This document shows positions 50,141 to 58,098 of a stretch of 64,000 nt of DNA, piece by piece. The stretch's first letter is position 1, and every line of letters starts with the position of its first letter. The notes under the pieces are model-generated. The model was not told the origin of the DNA. It was given only the letters and a program-made list of their open reading frames with translations, and made no database searches. This DNA comes from Bog-756 sp963710495. GTDB taxonomy: Bacteria > Actinomycetota > Acidimicrobiia > Acidimicrobiales > RAAP-2. The stretch is from contig CAVQAI010000011.1 in NCBI GenBank assembly GCA_963710495.1, positions 620,001 to 684,000 of the forward strand, in the 5' to 3' direction. The position numbers were made by a program, and so were the translations under genes.

Positions 50141-51709
50141 TCACCCGGATCGGTTGAGGCGGGCGAACATGCCTTTCTGGGCCGAGTAGAGGGCGGGGAA
50201 CTCGGCGAACAGCCGGTCGTAGACCTGGCGGTGGGCCGGGTCGGGCCGGTGGACGGCCTCCACCGGGACGAGGGCGGCGACCTCCTCGGCGCGCACCCGG
50301 CCCAGGGCCAGGCCGGCCAACAGGGCGCTGCCGCGCAGGTTGGCGTTCCTGGCGTCGGCCACCTGCTCGATGGGGCGGCCGAGAACGTCGGCATAGATGG
50401 AACACCAGAGAGCGGAGGTGGCGCCCCCTCCCACCGCCCGGATGGAGCCGAGCGGCTGTCCCACGAAGCGCTCGAGGGCCCCGGCCAGCCATCGGGCGTT
50501 GAAGGCCACACCCTCCAGGACGGCGCGGGCCATCTCCGCCCGGGTCGTCCGCAAGGACAGGTTGTGGAACCCGCCCCGGGCCGAGCGGTTGGACACCGGC
50601 GACCGTTCGCCGGCCAGCCAGGGCGTGAAGATGAGACCCCCGCTGCCCGGTTCGGCTCCGCCGGCCAGGGCGGTCAGTTGGTCGTGGGAGGCCGGCTCAT
50701 CTGGTGAGAACCAACCGCGGAGCCAGTCGAGCGCCGCTCCTCCCGAGTCCTGGTTGTTGGCCACCAGGTGGAGACCGTCGACGAAGCCCGGCACGGTGAC
50801 CATCTGCCGGATCGGGTCCGTCTTCTTGGCCGGATGAGGGCAGCTCATCCAGCTGGTGGTCGAGACGGCCAGATGGACCTGGTGGGCGAGGACGGCCCCG
50901 GCCCCGGCCGCGGCGGAGTGGAGGTCGGGCGTGCCGGCCACCACCGGGATCCCAGGGCGCAGCCCGAGCGCCCCGGCCACCTCGGGGAGGACTCCGCCGG
51001 CCACGCTGCCTGTTCGGATCAGCGGGGGAAGCTTGTCGGGGGGCACCCCGGACATGGTGATGAGCTGGGGGTCATAGGCCACGCGCCGGGCATGGCGGTT
51101 GTCGGTGAGCCAGGCCCCGGCCATGGACGCGGGCGTGGCGGCGGCAACTCCGGTGAAGCACATGGAGAGATAGTCGACCGGCTCGAGGTACCACCGCGCC
51201 GCGGCGGCCACGTCCGCCAGCTCGTGCTCGAGGTAGAGGATGTGCCCGATGGGATCGGCCCCCGAGGTCGATGGCGCCCCGCCGTTATGACGGATCCACC
51301 GGGCCAGGGCCACCGGGGCATAGCCGCCCACCGGGCCCCCGACCGCCCTGCGGACCAGCGGACCACCTCGGCAGTCGAGCCACAACAGGCAGTCGCCGAC
51401 CGGGCGCCCGGCGGCGTCGACCGGCACGGTGCTGGCCCACTGGCCGGTGCACGACACCGCCACGATGTCCTCCGCCGCCACCACGCCCGAGTCGACGGCC
51501 CGCCGGGTGGCGCCGCCCACCAGCTCCCACCACTGGGCCGCGTCCTGGGTGGCCCCGCCCCCGGCCGATCGCCGGGTGACGACCGGGAGGTGCTCGTGAG
51601 TGGCGATGGTCCCCGTGAGCGAGACCAGGCCGACCTTGGGGCCACCGGTGCCGAGGTCGACGGCGACGACGTAGAGGTCGGCGGCGGCGCGGCCGGAGGG
51701 CAGGGTCAC
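50141..51709 (-). CDS. FGGY-family carbohydrate kinase (second), xylulokinase-like
   Basis: A 522-residue kinase: LYVVAVDLGTGGPKVGLVSLTG (phosphate loop 1), AVSCTGQWASTVPVDAAGRPVGDCLLWLDCRGG (substrate region), VVAGTPDLHSAAAGAGAV, STTSWMSCPHP, AGERSPVSNRSARGGF, and RAVGGGATSALWCSIYADVLGRPIEQVAD (adenosine loop). Longer than typical xylulokinases by about 20 residues. GTG at 51709 is the probable start, because family similarity begins a few residues later. It follows the PLP enzyme on the same strand with 26 bp between, suggesting co-transcription, but no obvious shared pathway; the phosphate it adds might be on a substrate of the PLP lyase, which is speculation. Confidence 0.88.
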   Translation of the reverse strand: MTLPSGRAAADLYVVAVDLGTGGPKVGLVSLTGTIATHEHLPVVTRRSAGGGATQDAAQWWELVGGATRRAVDSGVVAAEDIVAVSCTGQWASTVPVDAAGRPVGDCLLWLDCRGGPLVRRAVGGPVGGYAPVALARWIRHNGGAPSTSGADPIGHILYLEHELADVAAAARWYLEPVDYLSMCFTGVAAATPASMAGAWLTDNRHARRVAYDPQLITMSGVPPDKLPPLIRTGSVAGGVLPEVAGALGLRPGIPVVAGTPDLHSAAAGAGAVLAHQVHLAVSTTSWMSCPHPAKKTDPIRQMVTVPGFVDGLHLVANNQDSGGAALDWLRGWFSPDEPASHDQLTALAGGAEPGSGGLIFTPWLAGERSPVSNRSARGGFHNLSLRTTRAEMARAVLEGVAFNARWLAGALERFVGQPLGSIRAVGGGATSALWCSIYADVLGRPIEQVADARNANLRGSALLAGLALGRVRAEEVAALVPVEAVHRPDPAHRQVYDRLFAEFPALYSAQKGMFARLNRSG

Positions 51710-51735
51710 TGCGCGGCGAACGGCTGGCGTGGCGC

Positions 51736-53124
51736 TCAGTCGGCGGGGACGGACTGCTGGGTGTCCATCATGTCGGCCATGACCGCCCGGATGAACCCGT
51801 CCGCCTCGTCGGTCATCCCCCCGAGCACGCCGCCGTAGACGGCGCCCGTCTTGGGTGCCTCGTCGGCGTGCTCCCGGGCGTAGGCGACGGCGTCGGCCAG
51901 GTCGGCGGCGAAGGTGCCGGCCACACCCGGCTGGGTTTGGGGGCGGGTCACGGCCATGTGCAGTGCGTTGGGGTACTGCTGGCCGTTGAAGCGCCACCCC
52001 CGGTCGCGCATGAAGTCGTTGACGTGGTAGATGTCGAACTGGTCCGAGGTGAAGCTGAACAGGAAGGTCGGCTCGCCCAGGATCGACAGTTCGGGGTGGG
52101 ACCGGACCGCCTCCTGCATGGCCGCGGCGGTGGCGAAGATCTCACGGGCGTAACGCGCGTACCCGTCCCGACCGAGTTGGATCATGGCTGCCCAGGTGGC
52201 GGCCAACAGCCCGCCCGAGCGGGAGCCCTCCATTCCCGGCGAGCAGTACTTGCCGCCGCTCCAGTCGGTGACGAAGAAGTACTGGGCGTTGCGGAGTGCC
52301 TTGTCGCGGAAGGTGAGCACCGATGTCCCCTTGAAGGCGTAGCCGTACTTGTGGGTGTCGGCCGACATCGACGTCACCCCGGGAAGCCGGTAGTCGAACA
52401 CCGGGATGGGGTAGCCGAGCTCCTGCCCGAAGGGGAGGATGAAGCCGCCGAGACAGCTGTCGACGTGCAGCCCGACGCCGCGGCGCACGGCCAGCTCCGA
52501 CAGGGACTCGATCGGGTCGATCGTCCCGTAGCCGTAGTTGCAGGCCGATCCCACGATGGCCACCGTGTCGGCGTCGACATGCTTCTCGACCCAGTCCACG
52601 TCGACCTGGGTGCTGACCGGGTCGACCGGTGCCACCCGGAGCTCGATGCCGAAGAGATGGCACGCCTTGTCGAAGGCGGGGTGCGCCGTCTCCGGCTTGA
52701 TCACGTTCGGGCGCCGGACATCCCGTGCTTGGGCGCCGTGCTCGCGGTAGGCGAGCATGGCATGGCAGATGCTGCCGGTGCCGCCGGTGGCGACCAGGCC
52801 CACCGGTTCCCCGTCGGCCACCGCCTCGGCGTGGAGCAGGTCGAGGGTCATGGCGATGATCTCGGCCTCGAACTTGGTGGCGCTCGGGCACATGTCCCGT
52901 TGCAGCACGTTCACGTGGGCGAACAGGCCGAAGGCCTCGTTCATGAAGTGGTAGTGGTCGTGGTCGCCGCAGTACATGGTGCCCGAGCACTTGCCCGTCT
53001 CCCAGGTGGCGTCCTCCTCGCCGGCCATGGTGCGCAGCGCGGCCAGTACCTCGGACCTCGAGGTCCCCGCCGTGGGGAGCCGGCGGTGCACGTCGAAGCG
53101 GCCCTGGTAGGGGAAGGTGCTCAT
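51736..53124 (-). CDS. PLP-dependent decarboxylase/aldolase, sphingosine-1-phosphate-lyase-like
   Basis: A group II PLP enzyme of 462 residues. The pyridoxal lysine is in SMSADTHKYGYAFKGTSVLTFR, which matches the HKYGYxxKG of sphingosine-1-phosphate lyases. Further similarities are GKCSGTMYCGDHDHYHFMNEAFGLFAHVN, VGLVATGGTGSICHAMLAYRE, TAHPAFDKACHLFGI and LHVDSCLGGFILPFGQELG (the Asp that pairs with the pyridine nitrogen). It has no membrane anchor, unlike eukaryotic lyases, but like bacterial soluble ones. It may cleave phosphorylated amino alcohols or decarboxylate amino acids. AGGAGGAG precedes the ATG. It is divergent from the Coq4-motif protein. Confidence 0.87.
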   Translation of the reverse strand: MSTFPYQGRFDVHRRLPTAGTSRSEVLAALRTMAGEEDATWETGKCSGTMYCGDHDHYHFMNEAFGLFAHVNVLQRDMCPSATKFEAEIIAMTLDLLHAEAVADGEPVGLVATGGTGSICHAMLAYREHGAQARDVRRPNVIKPETAHPAFDKACHLFGIELRVAPVDPVSTQVDVDWVEKHVDADTVAIVGSACNYGYGTIDPIESLSELAVRRGVGLHVDSCLGGFILPFGQELGYPIPVFDYRLPGVTSMSADTHKYGYAFKGTSVLTFRDKALRNAQYFFVTDWSGGKYCSPGMEGSRSGGLLAATWAAMIQLGRDGYARYAREIFATAAAMQEAVRSHPELSILGEPTFLFSFTSDQFDIYHVNDFMRDRGWRFNGQQYPNALHMAVTRPQTQPGVAGTFAADLADAVAYAREHADEAPKTGAVYGGVLGGMTDEADGFIRAVMADMMDTQQSVPAD

Positions 53125-53174
53125 CGTTGGGACTCCTCCTGGGTCGGCCCCGGTCCGCCCGGGTGAGCGGACGG

Positions 53175-53180
53175 TAGGGT
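53175..53180 (+). promoter_or_regulatory. Putative -10 of the Coq4-motif gene
   Basis: TAGGGT, seven bases before the GTG at 53188. Confidence 0.5.
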
Positions 53181-53187
53181 CAACAGC

Positions 53188-54321
53188 GTGTCGGTGCCCG
53201 TGCCCACTGCCGAGGCGGTCAACCTCCTGCCACCCGACGCCGAGGAGGTGGTGCTGTTGAGTCGCGGGATACTCGGGATTATCGCTCCCCACGGGGAGGC
53301 CCGCCAGCTGTCGCGTCTCCTGGCCGAGGCGATCGTCCCGGCCATGACCGGCTTTCCCTTCGCCGTGGACGTCCCACCGCTGGCGCCGGCCGAGTTCGCC
53401 CCGGGGCTGGCCCGACGGGACGCCGGCTTCCGCACCCGCATCGTCCAGCTGGTGATCCTCCTGGTGCTCGTCCTTCGGCCCATCCCGGCCGACGTGGTAG
53501 ACCGGGCCGACGAGTTCGCCCGCCGGCTCAGTGTCGACGAGGGCATGTTGGCCGTGGCCCGGGAGTTCGCCACCGGCAGCCTGGGCCTGGCCTCCATCGA
53601 CTTCGAGCGGAACGGGTACGGCGCGGCCTGGTCCGAGACGGACGAAGCCGCCCTGCATGTCTCGTCCCGGCTCGGTGCCGCCTGGGACCCGGCTGTCCAC
53701 GACCCGGCCCTGGCTCGGCGGTGGCAGGAGCTCGAGGACCTGCCCGGGGGCACGATCGGGCGCCGGGTGGCCGACTTCTACCGGGCCCGGGGATTCGACT
53801 ATCCCGGCATCCCGGGCTCGGCGCCGCCATTGTTGGCCCAGCACGACTGGGTCCATGTCCTGGCCGACTACGGTACGACCGTCGAATGCGAGCTCGAGGT
53901 GTTCGCCTTCATCGCCCGGGCCAACGACGACATGCGGGCCTTCTCCTTGCTGGCCATGGTGGTCTCACTGTTCGAGACCGGCTATCTCCGCGCCGGTGCC
54001 GGACTGTTCGAGTCGGACACCGGACACCTCTCGCGGACCGGCGTGGCCACCCGGTTGGCCGACGCCATGCGGCGGGGGGCCACGTGCACCGGCAGCATCG
54101 ACTTCCTGCGCACCGACTGGTTCTCGGTCGCCGATCTCCCCCTGGAGGAGGTCCGCGCCCGCTTCGGGGTCGTGCCCAAGGCGCCCGCCGCGGTCGAGCA
54201 CGGATCGGTCGGCCCCTGGGAGCCCGGGGGGATCAGCCCGTTCCAGTGGGAGGCGGGCCAGGCCTTCGCCGCCGGCGCCGGGTTGGCGTATGACTCCTTC
54301 GGAGCGAGCGTGGCGCCCTGA
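53188..54321 (+). CDS. Uncharacterised protein with Coq4-type HDxxHx11E metal motif
   Basis: A 377-residue protein I do not recognise as a whole. The N-terminal half is mostly helical with a hydrophobic stretch (RIVQLVILLVLVLRPI, about 88-105). The central segment PGIPGSAPPLLAQHDWVHVLADYGTTVECELEVFAF contains His219, Asp220, His223 and Glu235 spaced exactly as HDxxH-x11-E, the zinc motif of the ubiquinone-biosynthesis protein Coq4. SLLAMVVSLFETGYL follows. Actinobacteria use menaquinone, so a role in ubiquinone assembly is unlikely; another lipid or quinone substrate is possible. Leaderless GTG start. It is divergent from the PLP lyase by 64 bp, perhaps co-regulated. Confidence 0.6.
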   Translation: MSVPVPTAEAVNLLPPDAEEVVLLSRGILGIIAPHGEARQLSRLLAEAIVPAMTGFPFAVDVPPLAPAEFAPGLARRDAGFRTRIVQLVILLVLVLRPIPADVVDRADEFARRLSVDEGMLAVAREFATGSLGLASIDFERNGYGAAWSETDEAALHVSSRLGAAWDPAVHDPALARRWQELEDLPGGTIGRRVADFYRARGFDYPGIPGSAPPLLAQHDWVHVLADYGTTVECELEVFAFIARANDDMRAFSLLAMVVSLFETGYLRAGAGLFESDTGHLSRTGVATRLADAMRRGATCTGSIDFLRTDWFSVADLPLEEVRARFGVVPKAPAAVEHGSVGPWEPGGISPFQWEAGQAFAAGAGLAYDSFGASVAP

Positions 54322-54381
54322 GCCGGCGTCGCCCGCCCGGCCCGGTTCATCGAATCGGGTCCCGCACCGTCGCCGAGCAGC

Positions 54382-54416
54382 GCGGCGTGGGTCAATCAGC
54401 GGCGTGGGTCAATCAG
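54382..54416. repeat. 17-bp perfect tandem duplication upstream of the PAS-GGDEF-EAL gene
   Basis: The unit GCGGCGTGGGTCAATCA occurs at 54382-54398 and 54399-54415, followed by the G that opens the second copy's AG. It ends 27 bases before the ATG at 54443, in the position of a promoter or operator. Confidence 0.85.
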
Positions 54417-54442
54417 AGGTCGAAAGCTGCCGATAGAGGGGC

Positions 54443-56716
54443 ATGGGGCGGCTGTCGGGTGACGGGGTCATGGCGCAGGAAGACCTCGGGACGCGCCAAC
54501 TCGGCCGGATCGCCGCCGGGCTCTGGGTGTTCTCCGCTCTGTTCGGCATGGTGGCCGAGGTGGCCGTGCCGGCGGTTCCCGGCTCGTCGCACCTGAGCAC
54601 CGTCATCATCGGCGGGATCTCCATCCTCGGCGGTGTCGGCATCTGGTTCGTGCCCTGGGAACGGTGGAGCCGCCGCATGCTGCTCTGGCTGGTCCCGCTG
54701 GCCTTCGCCGTCATCGGGCTCAACCTCACCCTGGCCAACGGCAATGCCTATCTGTACGCCATCACCTTCCTCATCGTCTACGTCTGGATCGGCCTGGCCC
54801 AGCCGCGTGGTACGGGGCTCTGGCTGACGCCGTTGCTGATCGTCGGCTACCTGGTTCCCGTCCTGGATCTGAACGGCCGCGAGTCGGCCCTCGGTCTGGC
54901 CTCCGCCCTCTACGTGGTGCCCTGCTGTGTGTTCGTGGGCGAGGCGGTGGCGTGGGGCGTGACCCTCCTCCGGCGGTCGGAGTCGGCCCTGGAGGAGTCC
55001 CGCGAGCGGTACATGGCCTCCTTCGAGGAGGCGCCCATGGGCATCGCCATCTACTCGGTCGAGGGCATCCTCCTCCGGGTCAACCGCTCGTATGCGGCGA
55101 TCTTCGGGTCGGCACCGGAGGCGATGAAGGGCCGGCTGGTCCTCGACCTCATCCATCCCGACGATCGGGCTGCCACGCAGGCCACCCTGGTCGCCCTCCT
55201 GGCCGGTGACGTCGACAGCTGCACGGAAGAGAAGCGCTACCTGCCGGCCGACCGCCCCGAGGTCTGGGTGTCGGTCAGCTCGTCATGCGCCCGGGACCGC
55301 TCCGGGCGCCCGCTCTACGTGATCGCCCAGATCGAGGACATCACCGAGCGTCGGGCCTTGCGCGAGCAGCTGGCCCACGCCGTCGTGCACGACCAGCTGA
55401 CCGGCCTGCCCAACCGGGTCATGTTCATGGACCGGCTGGAGGCCTCCCTGCTCCGGTTCGCCAAGGGTGGCCGGGCCGTCGCCCTCATGTTCCTCGACCT
55501 CGACCGTTTCAAGCTGATCAACGACGGGTTGGGGCATGATGCCGGCGACCGCCTGCTGAAGCGGGTCGGGGAACGGCTGCAGGGGGGCCTGCGGACCGAC
55601 GATCTGCTGGCACGCTTCGGCGGCGACGAGTTCACCGTGCTGTGCGAGGTGGACGACGCCGACGAGGCGCTGGCCATCGCCCGGCGACTGAAAGCGGCGA
55701 TGGACCGTCCCGTGGTCGGGACCGAGGGGGAGCAGTTCGTGTCGCTCAGCATCGGAATCGCCCTTTCGACTCCGGAGGTGACCGTGCCCTCGACGCTGCT
55801 CCGGCAGGCCGATGTGGCCATGTACCGGGCCAAGGACCGCGGTCCCGAGCACATCGCCCTCTACAGCGTCGGTGATCAGCTGGTCACCGTGCGCAGCCTG
55901 CAGACCTCCAACGACCTGCACCGCGCCCTCGACCGTCTCGAGTTCGACGTGCACTACCAGCCGTTCGTGGACATGCACACCATGACCATGATCGGACTGG
56001 AGGCCCTGGTGCGGTGGCGGCACCCGGTCCGGGGGCTCCTCCTGCCCGGGGAGTTCATCCCCGCCGCCGAGGAGTCGGGTCTCATCGTCCCCATCGGTCG
56101 ATGGGTCATTCGGGAGACGTGCCGTCAAGCGGCGCTCTGGGCGGCCCGACGCGACGAGGCCGACCAGGACCGTCATCGGCTCAATGTGGCGGTCAATGTC
56201 TCCAGTCAGCAGCTGGCCGACCCGAGCTTCGAGTCCATCCTGGGCGAGGCGCTGGAGGACTCCGGCCTGAGCGCCGATCAGCTCTGGTTGGAGATCACCG
56301 AGGGGATCATCCTGCACGATCCCGAGGCCGCCGCCGCCACGCTGCGCCGACTCCGGGCGCTGGGCGTGCACATCGCCATCGACGACTTCGGCACGGGCTA
56401 CTCGTCGCTGAGCTACCTGAAGCGGCTGCCCGTCGAGATCCTCAAGATCGATCGGAGCTTCATCGATCAGCTGGATCACGACCCCGACGACCGATCCATC
56501 GTGCGGGCCATCATGGCCCTCGGCGCGTCCCTCGGGCTGGCCGTCATCGGGGAGGGGGTCGAGCGGTCGAGCCAGGCCACGGAGCTCCGGGAGCTCGGGT
56601 GCAACGTCGCCCAGGGCTTCCTCTACGGCCGGCCCCTGCCGCCCTCCCAGATCGGTACCTTTCCCACCGACGACCTGTCCGGGTGGGTGGCGCGAGCCGA
56701 CCTGACCACGGTGTGA
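54443..56716 (+). CDS. Membrane PAS-GGDEF-EAL c-di-GMP enzyme
   Basis: A 757-residue bifunctional protein. Residues 15-175 hold about six membrane helices. A PAS domain follows (about 185-310, MASFEEAPMGIAIYSVEGILLRVNRSYAAIFG ... IEDITERRAL), then GGDEF (about 315-470) with ARFGGDEFTVL and an RTDD inhibitory site, then EAL (about 485-740). The EAL is complete: LEALVRWRHP, NVSSQQL, LEITEGIIL, DDFGTGYSSLSYLKRLPVEILKIDRSF, GEGVE, AQGFLYGRPL. Both synthesis and breakdown of c-di-GMP look possible. A perfect 17-bp tandem duplication lies just upstream of the start. The next start candidate is the ATG at 54470. Confidence 0.94.
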   Translation: MGRLSGDGVMAQEDLGTRQLGRIAAGLWVFSALFGMVAEVAVPAVPGSSHLSTVIIGGISILGGVGIWFVPWERWSRRMLLWLVPLAFAVIGLNLTLANGNAYLYAITFLIVYVWIGLAQPRGTGLWLTPLLIVGYLVPVLDLNGRESALGLASALYVVPCCVFVGEAVAWGVTLLRRSESALEESRERYMASFEEAPMGIAIYSVEGILLRVNRSYAAIFGSAPEAMKGRLVLDLIHPDDRAATQATLVALLAGDVDSCTEEKRYLPADRPEVWVSVSSSCARDRSGRPLYVIAQIEDITERRALREQLAHAVVHDQLTGLPNRVMFMDRLEASLLRFAKGGRAVALMFLDLDRFKLINDGLGHDAGDRLLKRVGERLQGGLRTDDLLARFGGDEFTVLCEVDDADEALAIARRLKAAMDRPVVGTEGEQFVSLSIGIALSTPEVTVPSTLLRQADVAMYRAKDRGPEHIALYSVGDQLVTVRSLQTSNDLHRALDRLEFDVHYQPFVDMHTMTMIGLEALVRWRHPVRGLLLPGEFIPAAEESGLIVPIGRWVIRETCRQAALWAARRDEADQDRHRLNVAVNVSSQQLADPSFESILGEALEDSGLSADQLWLEITEGIILHDPEAAAATLRRLRALGVHIAIDDFGTGYSSLSYLKRLPVEILKIDRSFIDQLDHDPDDRSIVRAIMALGASLGLAVIGEGVERSSQATELRELGCNVAQGFLYGRPLPPSQIGTFPTDDLSGWVARADLTTV

Positions 56717-56735
56717 CCCGGCCGACGGGCGTCGC

Positions 56736-57965
56736 TCAGGGGCGGCGCCCGACGGGCATGAGGTCACCCGTTCCCCACTGGTCGAGGGTGTTGAGCTGGA
56801 CCTGATCGCCGGTGGCCTCGACGATCCGGTTCCCGCCGATGTACAGGGCGGTGTGGTACACGCTGGTCCAGTCGGTCTGGCTGTAGCCCCAGAACACCAA
56901 GTCGCCGGCGCGCAGGCCGGTCATCGGGACGGGCAGACCGGCCGTGTGGTACTGGTCGTTGGCCACCCGGGCGAACGTCACGCCGTCGGCATGGCTCCAC
57001 GAGGCGAGGACCAGGCCCGAGCAGTCGTAGCCGACCGGTCCGTTGCCCCCCCAGATGTAGGGCTTCCCGAGTTGCTGGAAGGCATAGAGCACGGCGCGGT
57101 CCCCCGGGGTGGTGGGGGCGAGCAGCACTGCCGTGGTCGGAGCAGTCGGCCCGGCGTCGCCGAACCCCTCCTCGGTGCCGCTCTGCTGCACGATCCAATA
57201 CCCGTGCCCCGAGCCGGTGGGCATCAGGCGCTGGACGGGATCGCCGGGCGTGTTGGCCCCCGACCCGTAGAAGGCGGCATCCCCGAAGGTGAACACCCCG
57301 CCGTCGGCGGCGACCAGCCAGTAGCCGTGGCCGTCGGGGGTCGGGGCCATCCCGTTGATGGGCTGGTTGAGCCGGAGCGCCCCGGTCGAGCCGTAGAAGA
57401 CGCCGTCCCCGAAGGTGAACACCCCGCCGTCCGAGGCGATGAGCCAGTAGCCGTGGCCGTCGGGGGTCGGGGCCATGCCGACGATGGGCTGGTTGAGCCG
57501 GAGCGCCCCGGTCGAGCCGTAGAAGACGCCGTCCCCGAAGGTGAACACCCCGCCGTCCGAGGCGACCAGCCAGTAGCCGTGGCCGTCGGGGGTCGGGGCC
57601 ATGCCGACGATGGGCTGGTTGAGCCGGATGGCCCCAGTCGAGCCGAAGAACCGGGTGTCCCCGTAGGTGAACACCCCGCCGTCGGCGGCGACCAGCCAGT
57701 AGCCCGCCCGATCGGCCGAGGGCACGATGCTCACGATGGGCTGGTTGAGCGGTCCGGAGGGCGAGCCGTAGTCGGCGGCCCCGAAGGCGTAGACCGCGCC
57801 GGACGGGGTGGCCATCCAGAAGTTGCTCTGTTGCTGGCCGGTGCCGTGCGCCTCTGCGGGCGTGGCGTCGGCCGGTACCGGCAGGGGTCCGGCCAGCACG
57901 CCGATGAGGGCCAGGCCGGCAAGGCCCGCCGCCCAGCGCGCCATGCGCCTCCGTCCGTTCCGCAT
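56736..57965 (-). CDS. Secreted NlpC/P60 peptidase with five N-terminal 42-residue repeats
   Basis: A cell-wall hydrolase of 409 residues with a signal peptide (MARWAAGLAGLALIGVLAGPLPVPADA). Five repeats of about 42 residues (about 50-255) carry the motif DGGVFTFGDxxFYGSTGALRLNQPIVGM and HGYWLVAxD, as in many Acidimicrobiia surface proteins. The C-terminal NlpC/P60 domain (about 285-405) has catalytic Cys in VGYDCSGLV, His in YHTALYIG and the third polar residue in NRIVEA, so it probably cleaves peptidoglycan stem peptides. The repeats likely bind wall or surface ligands. GAGGGGC precedes the ATG. A dyad AAGTGAC-GTCACTT lies upstream. Confidence 0.93.
   Translation of the reverse strand: MRNGRRRMARWAAGLAGLALIGVLAGPLPVPADATPAEAHGTGQQQSNFWMATPSGAVYAFGAADYGSPSGPLNQPIVSIVPSADRAGYWLVAADGGVFTYGDTRFFGSTGAIRLNQPIVGMAPTPDGHGYWLVASDGGVFTFGDGVFYGSTGALRLNQPIVGMAPTPDGHGYWLIASDGGVFTFGDGVFYGSTGALRLNQPINGMAPTPDGHGYWLVAADGGVFTFGDAAFYGSGANTPGDPVQRLMPTGSGHGYWIVQQSGTEEGFGDAGPTAPTTAVLLAPTTPGDRAVLYAFQQLGKPYIWGGNGPVGYDCSGLVLASWSHADGVTFARVANDQYHTAGLPVPMTGLRAGDLVFWGYSQTDWTSVYHTALYIGGNRIVEATGDQVQLNTLDQWGTGDLMPVGRRP
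57200..57818. repeat. Tandem 126-bp coding repeats in the NlpC/P60 gene
   Basis: About five units of 126 bp. The central three are nearly identical at DNA level (for example the blocks starting near 57393 and 57519), while the outer ones have diverged. This suggests recent internal duplication or gene conversion, and copy number could vary between strains or be misassembled. Confidence 0.85.
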
Positions 57966-58020
57966 GTGTGCCCCTCGTCCCTCGCCCCTCGTCGTGCTCG
58001 GACCTCCCGCCTAGCACGCT

Positions 58021-58048
58021 AAGTGACTATCGTGTCACTTCAAGTGAC
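58021..58048. promoter_or_regulatory. AAGTGAC inverted and direct repeat, probable operator for the NlpC/P60 gene
   Basis: AAGTGAC (58021-58027) and GTCACTT (58034-58040) form a perfect 7-bp dyad with a 6-base spacer, and a further AAGTGAC follows at 58042-58048. On the minus strand TTGAAG and TAGCGT are 16 bases apart and may be -35/-10 elements, the dyad overlapping them. Confidence 0.55.
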
Positions 58049-58098
58049 AATCGGGCAAGGCCGCGCCGGCGTTTCGCCTGCTTTCGGGTGCGGCCCGG

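Noticed and set aside
53125..53856. N-terminal extension of the PLP lyase
   Set aside because: It runs antisense into the Coq4-motif gene; the ATG at 53124 with AGGAGGAG fits the family start.
57200..57818. CRISPR-like regular repeats
   Set aside because: The 126-bp units are in frame inside an NlpC/P60 gene and encode a known repeat type; there are no spacers or cas genes.
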